From NCBI RefSeq assembly GCF_004214935.1, contig NZ_SFCC01000015.1, positions 124,001 to 188,000 on the forward strand: 64,000 bases of DNA, read 5' to 3'. Of the stretch, positions 41,836 through 50,584 are shown in pieces (the first letter of the stretch is position 1; each line of letters begins with the position of its first letter). This DNA is from Amycolatopsis suaedae. GTDB taxonomy: Bacteria; Actinomycetota; Actinomycetes; Mycobacteriales; Pseudonocardiaceae. The notes under the pieces are model-generated. The model made no database searches, was not told the DNA's origin, and saw nothing but the letters and a program-made list of their open reading frames with translations. The position numbers were made by a program, and so were the translations under genes.

Positions 41836-42717
41836 GTGCGAGACCTTTCCGGCTGGGAGATCGCGCGGCCGCGGAAGGTCGCGCTGCCCGGTGTGGACAT
41901 GGCCGGATTCCGCATCCGCGCGGACGGTCTCACCGAGCTTCGTGCCATTCCCCATCCGGCCGTCACCGTGGGCGTCGAGTTCGGCGATCGCGCGTTCGAC
42001 ATCCACGGGGCGCAGGGCCGGATGCGGACGGGGACGCTGGCCGCCGGCCTCGGCTTCGGCGCGTTCAGGGTGCGCACCGACGGGGTGGAGTGCGTGCAGA
42101 TCCGCCTGTCCCCGGTCGTCGCGTACGCCGTGCTCGGTGAGCTGACCGACGGCGTCCTCGCACTCGACGACCTGTGGGGCAACGCGACGTCACGCCTGCG
42201 GGAACGGCTGCACGGTGCGCGCTCCTGGCCGGAGCGGTTCGCGTTGATCGAGTCGGAGCTGGCCGCCCGGCTGCACCGGGGCAGGCGGGCCGATCCCGAG
42301 GTGGTCTGGGCGTGGCGGGAGATCGTCGGCAGCCGCGGCCGGGCACGGGTGGGCGACCTCGCCGCGCGGGTCGGCTGGAGCCGCGGGCGGTTGTGGTCCC
42401 GCTTCGGTGCGCAGCTCGGCCTGACCCCCAAACGTGCCGCCATGCTGGTGCGCTTCGACCACGCCGTCCACCGCCTCGTCCGCGGGGACGCGCCCGCGCG
42501 GGTGGCGGCCGACGGCGGTTACGTCGACCAGTCCCACCTGCATCACGAGATCCGGGCGTTCACCGGGACGACTCCCGCCGTCGCGGCGAACGAGCCGTGG
42601 CTGGCCGCCGACGCCTCGGCCTGGCCCGGGTCAGCGTTCGAACCCCGCCCAGAAGCGGCAGTGGTCCTGGGCCGGCAGGTCGACCGGCCGCACGCCACCC
42701 GCGCCGGGCGCGAGTGA
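41836..42717 (+). CDS. AraC-family transcriptional regulator
   Basis: A 293-residue regulator. GTG 41836 is the likely start. An N-terminal ligand region precedes a C-terminal AraC DNA-binding domain: VGDLAARVGWSRGRLWSRFGAQLGLTPKRAAMLVRFDHAV, then AADGGYVDQSHLHHEIRAFTG. It is divergent from the anchored hydrolase. Its last 87 bases overlap the end of the convergent carboxylesterase gene, so the final residues are read on both strands. Confidence 0.88.
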   Translation: MRDLSGWEIARPRKVALPGVDMAGFRIRADGLTELRAIPHPAVTVGVEFGDRAFDIHGAQGRMRTGTLAAGLGFGAFRVRTDGVECVQIRLSPVVAYAVLGELTDGVLALDDLWGNATSRLRERLHGARSWPERFALIESELAARLHRGRRADPEVVWAWREIVGSRGRARVGDLAARVGWSRGRLWSRFGAQLGLTPKRAAMLVRFDHAVHRLVRGDAPARVAADGGYVDQSHLHHEIRAFTGTTPAVAANEPWLAADASAWPGSAFEPRPEAAVVLGRQVDRPHATRAGRE

Positions 42718-44211
42718 CTGCACGTACGGCTGCCGGTCCGCCGGATCGAACCGGGGCCAGCGCGGACCCTCGGCGTTGCCCGGGTCGCCGGTCGCCGCGA
42801 AGTTCGCCCAGTAGGCGATCATCTGGTCGGACAACCGCTGCTGCTCCGGGGTGAACTTCGGCGGGATGCCGCGGAGGTCGAACAGCGACCACAGGTCGGA
42901 CGCGTGCTGCGCGCCCATCGGCATCCCGGGTGGCAGCGGCGACAGCAGCGGCGCGTCCGGGTCGGCGAACTCGTACTGGTACACCGGGACTCGCCGGGCC
43001 AGGTGCAGCGAGGTGCCGTACTGGGTGCACGCCCACTTCCGGTCGGTGGTGATGGCCGACCACGCGAGCGCGGCCGAATCGAAGCTCTGCCGCGGGTACT
43101 CGGCCTCGACCTGCGGCAGGCGGTCGCCGAAGGTGTCGCCGAGCACCGCCCGGTAGGTCTCCTCGCCCATCGGCTTGCCCTTGTCGTACAGGGCGGTGGA
43201 CTGCGTCGTCTCGTCGCGGGTGCTGCCGGACAGCACCGGTACCCGGTGGACGCGCCCGGCGCGCACCGCGTCCGCCGGGTTCACCGGCAGTATTGCCGTG
43301 CCGTACGCCGGCTGGATGAACTTCTGCAGCTTCGGCATCAACGCGCCGACGGGCAGCTCGCGCAGGCAGGCGACCGCGTCCGCGCCGGTACAGCCGAGTT
43401 CGGCCGCCACGCGGCTTCCCTGGTCCCGCAGGCTCGGCAGCGGTTCGTAGATCGCGTCGGCGGGCTGGCCGCGGTAGTCGAAGTTGCGCAGCCAGCTCGT
43501 CTCGCAGGAACCGCTCTGCAGCACGGCCTTGTCGAACAGGCCACGCGACGAGGGAGCGGTCAGATGCGCGCAGTTGCTGATCGCGCCCGCGGACTGACCG
43601 GCGACGGTGACGTTGCCCGGGTCGCCGCCGAACGCGGCGGCGTTGCGGCGGACCCACGCCAGCGCGGCCTGCTGGTCGCTCAACCCGAAAGTGCCCGACC
43701 CGGGCAGGCCGGGATGGCCGAAGAATCCGAAGATGCCGAGCCGGTAGTTGATCGTCACGACGACCACGTCACCGCGTGCGGCCAGCCGGTGCGCGTCGTA
43801 GTTGCTTCCCGCGCCCATGTAGAAGCCGCCACCGTGCACCCACACCACCACCGGCCGGGGTTTCGCCGCGCCGGCGGACGGCGTGGTTACGTTGAGGTAG
43901 AGGCAGTCCTCGTTGGTGCTGCCGCCGGGAATCTCCCCGGGGCCCTGCGGGCACGGCGGACCGGGACGGGTCGCATCCCGTACCCCGCTCCAGTGCGGTG
44001 CGGGCTTCGGTTCCCGCCAGCGCAGCGCGCCCACGGGTGGCGCGGCGTAGGGGATTCCCTGGAACACCCGGGCATCCTCGGTCACCGTGCCGCGGACCGC
44101 GCCGGCCTCGGTCCGTACCACCGCGTCGTCCGGGATCGCGGCCTGGCTGGTGCCGGAGGCCGCGAGCACCGCGACGAGTGCGAGTGGCACGCACCATTGC
44201 CATCGCGTCAT
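42631..44211 (-). CDS. secreted type B carboxylesterase
   Basis: A 526-residue exported esterase. The signal peptide spans residues 1-24 (cut after SQA). Family landmarks are FQGIPYAAPPVGALRW, EDCLYLNV, the oxyanion VHGGGF, the nucleophile elbow VAGQSAGA and, later, the acid and His region (SGSTRDETT; MGAQHASDL). It hydrolyses carboxylic esters outside the membrane. ATG 44211 overlaps the stop of the upstream hydrolase gene by 4 bases (ATGA), so two esterases form one operon. This may be a cascade on a diester or a lactone. Confidence 0.93.
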   Translation of the reverse strand: MTRWQWCVPLALVAVLAASGTSQAAIPDDAVVRTEAGAVRGTVTEDARVFQGIPYAAPPVGALRWREPKPAPHWSGVRDATRPGPPCPQGPGEIPGGSTNEDCLYLNVTTPSAGAAKPRPVVVWVHGGGFYMGAGSNYDAHRLAARGDVVVVTINYRLGIFGFFGHPGLPGSGTFGLSDQQAALAWVRRNAAAFGGDPGNVTVAGQSAGAISNCAHLTAPSSRGLFDKAVLQSGSCETSWLRNFDYRGQPADAIYEPLPSLRDQGSRVAAELGCTGADAVACLRELPVGALMPKLQKFIQPAYGTAILPVNPADAVRAGRVHRVPVLSGSTRDETTQSTALYDKGKPMGEETYRAVLGDTFGDRLPQVEAEYPRQSFDSAALAWSAITTDRKWACTQYGTSLHLARRVPVYQYEFADPDAPLLSPLPPGMPMGAQHASDLWSLFDLRGIPPKFTPEQQRLSDQMIAYWANFAATGDPGNAEGPRWPRFDPADRQPYVQSLAPGAGGVRPVDLPAQDHCRFWAGFER

Positions 44212-45077
44212 GAGGGGAATCCTTTCTCGGCGCAGGCGAGTTCGGCGAACAGCTTCACCAGGTCGGGGCGGTGGAACGGGCCGACGTGGGGCGCGTCGAC
44301 GCTGCGTACGTCGGTCGGGTTGTCCGGCGTGAGGCGGTCGGCTTCGGCGATGAACCGGTCCTGCAGCGCGGGCGGGATCAGGCGATCGCGGGTGAACCGG
44401 ACATAGGTACGGGGAATCCGGCCCCAGGTGTCTGCTTGTCCTCGGGCTTCGGCCACGGGAATGGTGGCGGTCTCGTCCGGTTCGAGCATGTTGAGCAACC
44501 ACCGTAGTCCCTCGTCGGTGAAATCGCCCGCCAGGCATTCCCGGACCGCCTCCATCGCCGCGGGATCGGCCGAACGCCAGTTGACCCGGCTCACCCCGAG
44601 AGTCATCGGGTCACCCACCGCCAGTGCCGCCACCCGGGGCAGCAGGCTGTCGCCGTTTTCCGGCGTTTCGAGATAGGCGTGCAGGTTCGGCAGATCGACG
44701 CAGCAGTACGCGGCCACGTAGACCACCCGGTCGAGCAATTCCGGAACGGCGTTGCCGACCCTGCTCACGGTGATCCCGCCCTGGCTGGCTCCGACCAGGA
44801 TCACGCGCCCGTGCTCGCGGGCGCGGCGCAGCACGTCCACGACACGTTCGACGTAGTCCTCGATGGTGAACTTCGCCAGCGGCGACGGCTCGGTCGCCAG
44901 CGCGTCGAGGTCCTGTGGCGCCTGATAGGCGCGGGGAATGAACTGCTCGTTCCCGTGACCGGGGAGGTCGACGGCCACCGCCCGGTGGCCGCGCAAGGTC
45001 AGTTCGCTGATCAGCCCGGACCAGCCGTACGAGTTGGAATTGGTGCCGTGGACGAAAACCAGAGTATTCGAGGTCAT
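44208..45077 (-). CDS. alpha/beta hydrolase (salicylate esterase/EstC-like)
   Basis: A 289-residue cytosolic hydrolase of the plant-like esterase branch: TLVFVHGTNSNSYGWSG, DLPGHG, nucleophile elbow LVGASQGGI, acid region YVRFTRDRLIPP and His in DAPHVGPFHRP. It is first in a two-gene operon with the secreted esterase. It is divergent from the GntR-TetR fusion regulator 123 bases away, which likely controls it. Confidence 0.9.
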   Translation of the reverse strand: MTSNTLVFVHGTNSNSYGWSGLISELTLRGHRAVAVDLPGHGNEQFIPRAYQAPQDLDALATEPSPLAKFTIEDYVERVVDVLRRAREHGRVILVGASQGGITVSRVGNAVPELLDRVVYVAAYCCVDLPNLHAYLETPENGDSLLPRVAALAVGDPMTLGVSRVNWRSADPAAMEAVRECLAGDFTDEGLRWLLNMLEPDETATIPVAEARGQADTWGRIPRTYVRFTRDRLIPPALQDRFIAEADRLTPDNPTDVRSVDAPHVGPFHRPDLVKLFAELACAEKGFPS

Positions 45078-45153
45078 GCGACAAAGATATTCCGCCCATA
45101 CGCGGGAGCGGCAACAAGAAATGGGAGAAAGTGTGCTGCCTCAATTCTGATCG

Positions 45154-45166
45154 AACTAGTACAGTT
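45154..45166. promoter_or_regulatory. GntR-type palindrome AACT-AGTAC-AGTT
   Basis: A 4-5-4 palindrome in the divergent gap between the esterase operon and the GntR-TetR regulator, 35 bases before the regulator start. Size and centre resemble HutC-type GntR sites. Confidence 0.4.
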
Positions 45167-45200
45167 ACGGTGTATGCGTGTCCTAACGAGGGGGGATTCC

Positions 45201-46091
45201 ATGTCGCGGACGGACCCGCCGTATCTCCGGATAGTCGCCGAGATCCGCGGCCGGATACTGGCGGGGGAGCTGCGGCCCGGCGACCGGGTGCCCTCGGTCC
45301 GGCATCTCGCGCGCCGCTGGGGTGTCGCGACCGCGACGGCGAACCGTGCCGTCGGCGCGCTCCGCGACGAGGGGCTGGTCGAGGCGAGGGTCGGTTCGGG
45401 CACGGTGGTCAGCGCGCGGCTGGGGACAGCGCGGCCGGGCACCGGGCCCGGGCGGGCGGTCGACGGCGGGCAGGTCCTGCGTGCCGCCATCGCCATCGCC
45501 GACGCCGAGGGGCTGGAAGCCGTGTCGATGCGGCGGGTCGCCGCCGCGCTCGGCGTCGGTCCCATGTCGCTGTACCGCCACGTGGCCGGCAAGGACGAAC
45601 TGGTGACCCGCATGGTCGACGAGGCGTTCGCCGGGATTGACCTGCCCGACGACGGGCCAGAGGGCTGGCGGGCCAAGCTCGAACTGGTCGCCCGCGCGCA
45701 GTGGCGGCTGTGCCGCAGGCACGTCTGGCTGTCCAAGGCCGTGTCGTTCACCCGCCCGCTGCCCGCGCCCAACATGATGGCCTGCACCGAATGGACCCTG
45801 CGGGCACTCGGCGGGCTCGGGTTGCCCATGGCGACGCGGGTTCGGGAAGCGCTCACGCTGCACTCGCTCGTCGTCACCGTCGCGCTGACCATGGCGGCGG
45901 AGGTCGAGGCGGAACACGACACCGGCGTGCCCCTCGCCGGCTGGTTCACCGCGCAGCGCAACCGGGTCGACGGGCAGCGGTTTCCGCTGCTGGCGGCGAT
46001 TCCGGAGGAAACGGTGTCCGATTTGGACGGTCTGTTCGAGTACGGCCTCGCCCGGCACCTCGACGGCCTCGCCGTGCTGGTGCGGGGCTGA
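45201..46091 (+). CDS. GntR-TetR fusion transcriptional regulator
   Basis: A 296-residue protein joining two DNA-binding families. Residues 5-75 are a GntR winged helix (YLRIVAEIRGRILAGELRPGDRVPSVRHLARRWGVATATANRA). Residues about 95-145 are a TetR helix-turn-helix (VSMRRVAAALGVGPMSLYRHVAGKDELV), followed by a TetR C-terminal ligand domain. ATG 45201 is chosen for its AGGGGGG site six bases upstream; an ATG nine codons earlier is possible. Such fusions are known in actinomycetes. It probably represses the divergent esterase operon. It abuts the convergent GntR/FCD gene with no gap. Confidence 0.9.
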   Translation: MSRTDPPYLRIVAEIRGRILAGELRPGDRVPSVRHLARRWGVATATANRAVGALRDEGLVEARVGSGTVVSARLGTARPGTGPGRAVDGGQVLRAAIAIADAEGLEAVSMRRVAAALGVGPMSLYRHVAGKDELVTRMVDEAFAGIDLPDDGPEGWRAKLELVARAQWRLCRRHVWLSKAVSFTRPLPAPNMMACTEWTLRALGGLGLPMATRVREALTLHSLVVTVALTMAAEVEAEHDTGVPLAGWFTAQRNRVDGQRFPLLAAIPEETVSDLDGLFEYGLARHLDGLAVLVRG

Positions 46092-46745
46092 CTACTCGGG
46101 CAGTATCCGGAGCAGGCGTTCCATCGCGACGTCCATGCGCTGCTTGAGCTGATCGCACGCGTCGTCGATCCGGCCGGCCTTGAGCAGGTCGACGAACTGC
46201 CGGTGGTTGGCGACGACGATCTCGTGGTCGGGACGGCCGGCCGCGAGCGTCGCCAGCCGCGCTTCCACCAGGAGCTGCTTGTGCAGCGCGACCAGCTTCC
46301 GGGACCCGGTCAGGGCGACGGCGGCGGTGTGACAGGCCGAGTCCAGCTTGCTCTGTGACCGCCGGTCGGCCGCGGCGATCCCGGCTTCGAGTGCCTCGAC
46401 GCTGTGCTCCAGTGCCTCCCGTGCCTGCGGTGTCGCGGTGTTGAACGCCCGCGCTCCGGCCGTTTCGAGGTGGAACCGCGCGGTGTAGATCTCCACCACG
46501 TCCGCGCGGTCGATCCGGGTGACCGCCAGCGCGACACCGCGGCCCTGCCGTTGCACGAGTCCCTCGTTCTCCAGCCGGAGCAGGACCTCGCGGACGGTCG
46601 GCCGCGCGATGCCCAGCCACTCGCTCACCTGGCCCTCGGGCAGAGACGTGCCGGGAGCCAGCGATCCGTCGATGATCTCATCGCGGAGCTGCTCGACAGC
46701 CTGGTCGACCAGGCTCGTCTGCTTGAGTTTGTTCGCTGGGCGCAT
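46092..46745 (-). CDS. GntR/FadR-FCD transcriptional regulator
   Basis: A 217-residue regulator: GntR helix-turn-helix at 12-75 (VDQAVEQLRDEIIDGSLAPGTSLPEGQVSEWLGIARPTVREVLLRLENEGLV) and an all-helical FCD domain that usually binds a metal and an organic acid. It is divergent from the lyase and AbgT transporter genes, with a cluster of CAACTA repeats between, so it likely controls uptake and breakdown of their substrate. Confidence 0.92.
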   Translation of the reverse strand: MRPANKLKQTSLVDQAVEQLRDEIIDGSLAPGTSLPEGQVSEWLGIARPTVREVLLRLENEGLVQRQGRGVALAVTRIDRADVVEIYTARFHLETAGARAFNTATPQAREALEHSVEALEAGIAAADRRSQSKLDSACHTAAVALTGSRKLVALHKQLLVEARLATLAAGRPDHEIVVANHRQFVDLLKAGRIDDACDQLKQRMDVAMERLLRILPE

Positions 46746-46797
46746 CGATCCCGATCCTAGTCTCGGCCACCGCGCCCGGGACCGTTGACCCGCGACC

Positions 46798-46836
46798 TGA
46801 CAACTAACTAGACAACTAGACAACCTGGCAACTAGG
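46798..46836. promoter_or_regulatory. operator cluster of CAACTA repeats
   Basis: CAACTA occurs at 46801, 46813 and 46829, with CAACCT at 46821. CTAG-ACAA-CTAG at 46808-46819 is a small palindrome. The cluster sits between the FCD regulator and the lyase promoter, in a GC-poor patch. Confidence 0.45.
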
Positions 46837-46883
46837 TCGTATGGTCTCACTCTCGTCAGGTCCCCTCCGTGGAAAGGCCCACC

Positions 46884-48119
46884 GTGAGTGAATCGGCAGG
46901 TACACCTCCGATGTGGGGTCACGTGACCTCGCTCGCGCTCCAGAATTCGCCCAGCTCAGGGCTGCGTCTGCGCGATCTGCCCGCCTTCGTCCGGGCGCTC
47001 GCCGAAGTCAAACTCGCCGCCGTCCGGGCCAACCGGGAGCTGGGCGTCCTCGACGAGGCACGCGCCGGGGCCATCGCCCAGGCAGCCACCGAGGTCGCCG
47101 CTGGCGAGTTCCTCGACCAGTTCCCGCTGCGCGTGGTCGCCACCGGCGGCAGTACGTCGACGAACATGAACGTCAACGAGGTCCTCGCGGCCCGCGCGTC
47201 GCAGCTGCTCGCGGACTCCGTTCACCCGAACGACCACGTGAACCGCTCGCAGTCGTCGAACGACGTGTACCCCACCGCCGTGAAGGTGCTGCTCGTGCGG
47301 CAGGCGCTCGACGTCGCGTCCGCGCTGCGTGGGCTCGCGCGCAGCTTCCGGCGGCAGGCCGAGCGGCACGAGGGCGTCGAGCGGCTCGGCCGGACCGGCT
47401 GGCAGGACGCCGTCCTCGTGCCGGTACCGGAGACCCACCGGGCGCAGGCCCTCGTGGCGGAGCGCATCGCCGACCAGTTCACCGCCGCGGCCGAGGCACT
47501 GCAGGCCGTGCAGCTGGGCGGGACGGCGCTCGGCACCGGGGTCGGCGCGCCGCCGGGGTACGCCGGCCTGGCAGTGGCCAACCTCGCCGAGATCACCGGT
47601 CTGCCGATGCGCCGGAGCGCGAGCTGTGTCGACGCCTTCGCGCACGCCGACGGGTACGGTCTGCTGGCCGACACGGCGGCTCGCTGCGCGAGCATCCTGT
47701 TCAAGCTGAGCCAGGACCTCCGGATCCTGAGCTCGGGCCCCAACGGCGGACTGCGGGAGGTGGTGCTGCCCAAGCTCCAGCCGGGGTCGTCGATCATGCC
47801 GGGCAAGGTGAACCCCGTCGTCCCCAGCATGGTCGGTCAGGCCAGCTTCTCCATCCGCGCCGCCGCCACGGCCGTGGGCATGGCCGTCGCCGCGGGGGAA
47901 CCGGACTACAACTCGAACAGCCCGGCGGTCGTCGCGACCCTCTCGCCCGCACTGAGCGAGCTGGCCGAGGTCGTGACGGTCTTCGCGGACAGGTGCGTCG
48001 ACACCCTGTACTGGAACCGGCCCAGGCTCGCCGAACTCGCCGCACGCCCCTTCGACTCGCTGATCGAACAGGCCGAAAAGGACGGTTACGACGCAGTTGC
48101 CGGCCGCATCACCGACTGA
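46884..48119 (+). CDS. fumarase/aspartase-superfamily lyase (aspartate ammonia-lyase-like)
   Basis: A 411-residue lyase. GTG 46884 is preferred, with GGAAAGG six bases upstream; a GTG at 46869 is possible. The superfamily set is present: GGSTSTNMNVNEV, VNRSQSSNDVYPT and the flexible catalytic loop GSSIMPGKVNP. The protein is shorter than typical aspartase (about 470), lacking part of the N-terminal region. It removes a group (ammonia or amine) from a succinyl-type substrate to give fumarate. It is followed 15 bases later by an AbgT transporter, so the substrate may be an imported N-substituted aspartate or a related acid. Confidence 0.9.
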   Translation: MSESAGTPPMWGHVTSLALQNSPSSGLRLRDLPAFVRALAEVKLAAVRANRELGVLDEARAGAIAQAATEVAAGEFLDQFPLRVVATGGSTSTNMNVNEVLAARASQLLADSVHPNDHVNRSQSSNDVYPTAVKVLLVRQALDVASALRGLARSFRRQAERHEGVERLGRTGWQDAVLVPVPETHRAQALVAERIADQFTAAAEALQAVQLGGTALGTGVGAPPGYAGLAVANLAEITGLPMRRSASCVDAFAHADGYGLLADTAARCASILFKLSQDLRILSSGPNGGLREVVLPKLQPGSSIMPGKVNPVVPSMVGQASFSIRAAATAVGMAVAAGEPDYNSNSPAVVATLSPALSELAEVVTVFADRCVDTLYWNRPRLAELAARPFDSLIEQAEKDGYDAVAGRITD

Positions 48120-48134
48120 TCCCGAGGACCAGAA

Positions 48135-49682
48135 ATGACACAGTCGCAACGGAGCACTGCTGTTACCAAGCCCAACGTCCTGTTCCGGGCCATCGGCGCG
48201 ATCGAGCGGGTGGGCAACAAGCTGCCCAACCCGTTCTGGCTCTTCTGGATCATGACCGGGGTGCTGGGTGTGGCCAGCCTCGTCCTGGCCAAGCTCGGCG
48301 TCACCGTCACCCTGCCCAACTCGGACAAGGTCGTCGAGGTCAAGAACCTGCTGTCCCTGGAAGGTCTCAACCACGCGGCGGAATCGGCTTTCGACAACTT
48401 CGCGGAGTTCCCGCCGGTCCCGCTGGTGGTCACGATGATCCTCGGCGTGAGCATCGCCGAGGCGAGCGGCCTCATGACGGCGCTGCTGCGCGCCACGGTC
48501 ATCCGGATGCCCGCCCGGTGGGTGACGTTCGCGATCGCCTTCGCGTCGATGGTCTCGCACGTCATGGGTGACTCGGCGTACATGGTGATGATCCCGCTGG
48601 GGGCACTGGCTTTCCGTGCCGTCGGGCGGAGCCCGGTCCTCGGCATCCTGGTCGCGTTCGTCTCGGTCTCCGCGGCGTTCAACGCCAGCCCGCTCGTCAC
48701 GCCGTCCGCGGCCATCCGGGCCTCGCTGACCACGGCGGCCGCCCAGACGGTCGACCCGGCGATCGTGGTGACCCCGCTGGCGACCTACTTCTACGCCGCC
48801 GTCGGCTCGCTGGTGTTGTCGGTCGTCATCACGCTGATGGTCGAGCTGGTGCTGGCGAAGCGGCCCGCGTTCAGCGAGTTGCCCTCGGTGGAGGACGACG
48901 ACCTGGACGGGTCGGACGCCAGGCTCACCGCGCGGGAGCGTCGCGGTCTGCGGTGGGTGGGCGTCGTCTTCGCCGGTTACGCGGCGCTCGTCGCCACCCT
49001 GCTGCTGATCCCGGGCTCGCCGCTGCTCGGTGAGGGCGGCAGCATCGTGCAGTCGACCGTGGTGCTGGACGTCGCGGTGTTCGTCGCGTTGCTGCTCGGC
49101 ATGATGGGCTACGTCTACGGCAAGGTGACCGGCAGCATCCGGTCCCTGGGCGCGTTGCCCAAGATCATGGCCGAGGGAATGTTCCCGGTCGCGCCGGTGC
49201 TCGTGCTCTTCTTCGCGGCCGCGCAGTTCCTCGCCTACTTCGAGTGGACCGGACTCGGCTCGGTGATAACCGTCGAGGGTGCCGAGCTGCTGAACAAACT
49301 GAACGCGCCCGACCTCGTCGTCCTGCTCGTGATCATCTTCGGGATCGCCGTGCTCAACCTGGTGATCTCCAGCGGCACGGCAATGTGGTCGATCCTCGCG
49401 CCGATCCTGGTGCCGATGATGATGTACGTCGGGCTGCGGCCGGAGGCGACGCTGTCGGCGTTCATGATCGGGGACTCGTCGACCGGGCCGGTGACCCCGA
49501 TGAACGCCTTCTTCATCCTCGCCCTGAGCTACGTGCAGAAGTACAAGAAGGACGCGGGGATCGGGACGGTGATGTCGTTCGCGATCCCGCTGTCGTTCGT
49601 CATCCTGCTGGCGTGGACGGCGTTGTTCGTCACCTGGTACCTGCTCGGCGTGCCCCTCGGCCCAGGCGGCTACCTCTACTGA
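48135..49682 (+). CDS. AbgT-family transporter
   Basis: A 515-residue membrane protein of the AbgT/MtrF family (p-aminobenzoyl-glutamate uptake or sulfonamide efflux). The start has the family word VGNKLPNPFWLFWIM, and later blocks include VSHVMGDSAYMVMIPLGALAF and SSGTAMWSILAPILVPMMM, which hold re-entrant substrate loops. It lies directly behind the lyase gene and opposite an FCD regulator. Uptake of a carboxylated amino compound that the lyase then splits is a sensible model, but not proven by sequence. Confidence 0.93.
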   Translation: MTQSQRSTAVTKPNVLFRAIGAIERVGNKLPNPFWLFWIMTGVLGVASLVLAKLGVTVTLPNSDKVVEVKNLLSLEGLNHAAESAFDNFAEFPPVPLVVTMILGVSIAEASGLMTALLRATVIRMPARWVTFAIAFASMVSHVMGDSAYMVMIPLGALAFRAVGRSPVLGILVAFVSVSAAFNASPLVTPSAAIRASLTTAAAQTVDPAIVVTPLATYFYAAVGSLVLSVVITLMVELVLAKRPAFSELPSVEDDDLDGSDARLTARERRGLRWVGVVFAGYAALVATLLLIPGSPLLGEGGSIVQSTVVLDVAVFVALLLGMMGYVYGKVTGSIRSLGALPKIMAEGMFPVAPVLVLFFAAAQFLAYFEWTGLGSVITVEGAELLNKLNAPDLVVLLVIIFGIAVLNLVISSGTAMWSILAPILVPMMMYVGLRPEATLSAFMIGDSSTGPVTPMNAFFILALSYVQKYKKDAGIGTVMSFAIPLSFVILLAWTALFVTWYLLGVPLGPGGYLY

Positions 49683-49728
49683 CCGCGCCCCTCGCCCGCG
49701 GCGCGCGGGTGACACGCCATCGGTGAGT

Positions 49729-50580
49729 TCAGAACAGCGTGGCGGGCTCGACCGGCTCGGGCTCGGGTAGTGCGTCGAGGCCGGGAACCAGCGCACGCAC
49801 GTCGTCGTGGAACCGGCGGGCGAGCGCGGGCGCGTCGTCGTTGTCCGGGGTGTGCAGGAAAACCGTCGGCGACCTGCCCTCGCGCAGCCAGTCGGCGACC
49901 ACGGCGGCCCACGGCTGCCACCCTTCGACCGTCTCGTCGACCGAATCCCGGCCCAGGTAGCGGACGATCGGCCGGCCGGTCAGCGCCCGCGTCCGCCGCG
50001 GCAGCCGCGGTTTCCTGGTCCAGGCCTCCCGCTCGGCCTCACTGGTCGGCGGGTTGCGGAAGAAGACCGTCGTGTCGAACGGAACCCACTCGGCGTCCGC
50101 GTCGGCGAGCGCCGCCTCCAGCCGTGCGGCCGAGACGGCGTCGGTGAAGAACCCGGGGTGGCGTACTTCCACGGCGCGCCGGCGCCCGGCGGGCAGCCTG
50201 CGCAGGAAGCGGCGGATGGCGTCGACGTCCGAGGGGCCGAACGAACCGGGCAGCTGGGCCCACAGGACCGCGCGCTCGCCGAGGGGTTCGACGGCGTCCA
50301 GGAACGCCCGCATCTCGGCCTCGACACCGGCCAGCCGGCGCTCGTGCGTGACGACCTTGGGCAGCTTGACCACGAACCGGAAACCGGGATCGGTCTGCTG
50401 CGCCCAGGCCGCGACGGTGCTCCGGGCGGGAGTCGCGTAGAAGGTGGTGTTGCCCTCGACCGCGTTGCACCAGCCGGCATAGGCACGCAGGCGTTCCCCG
50501 GCCGGTACCGACTGCGGCAGAAACCGGCCCGGCCACGCCTTGTGGGTCCACATCGCACAGCCGACATGAAGTCGTGCCAC
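49729..50580 (-). CDS. DUF72 family protein
   Basis: A 283-residue TIM-barrel-like protein of unknown biochemical role. The DUF72 opening (LHVGCAMWTHKAWPGRF) and the YAGWCNAVEGNTTFYATP segment are distinctive, as are FRFVVKLPKVVTHERRL and AVEVRHPGFF. It is convergent with the AbgT gene and 4 bases downstream of the XRE regulator on the same strand. No function can be given. Confidence 0.9.
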   Translation of the reverse strand: MARLHVGCAMWTHKAWPGRFLPQSVPAGERLRAYAGWCNAVEGNTTFYATPARSTVAAWAQQTDPGFRFVVKLPKVVTHERRLAGVEAEMRAFLDAVEPLGERAVLWAQLPGSFGPSDVDAIRRFLRRLPAGRRRAVEVRHPGFFTDAVSAARLEAALADADAEWVPFDTTVFFRNPPTSEAEREAWTRKPRLPRRTRALTGRPIVRYLGRDSVDETVEGWQPWAAVVADWLREGRSPTVFLHTPDNDDAPALARRFHDDVRALVPGLDALPEPEPVEPATLF

Positions 50581-50584
50581 TTCG

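Noticed and set aside
46956..49796. 946-residue open frame on the minus strand
   Set aside because: It runs antisense to the lyase and AbgT genes, is rich in Arg/His/Asp/Gly repeats from third-position GC bias and has no domain.
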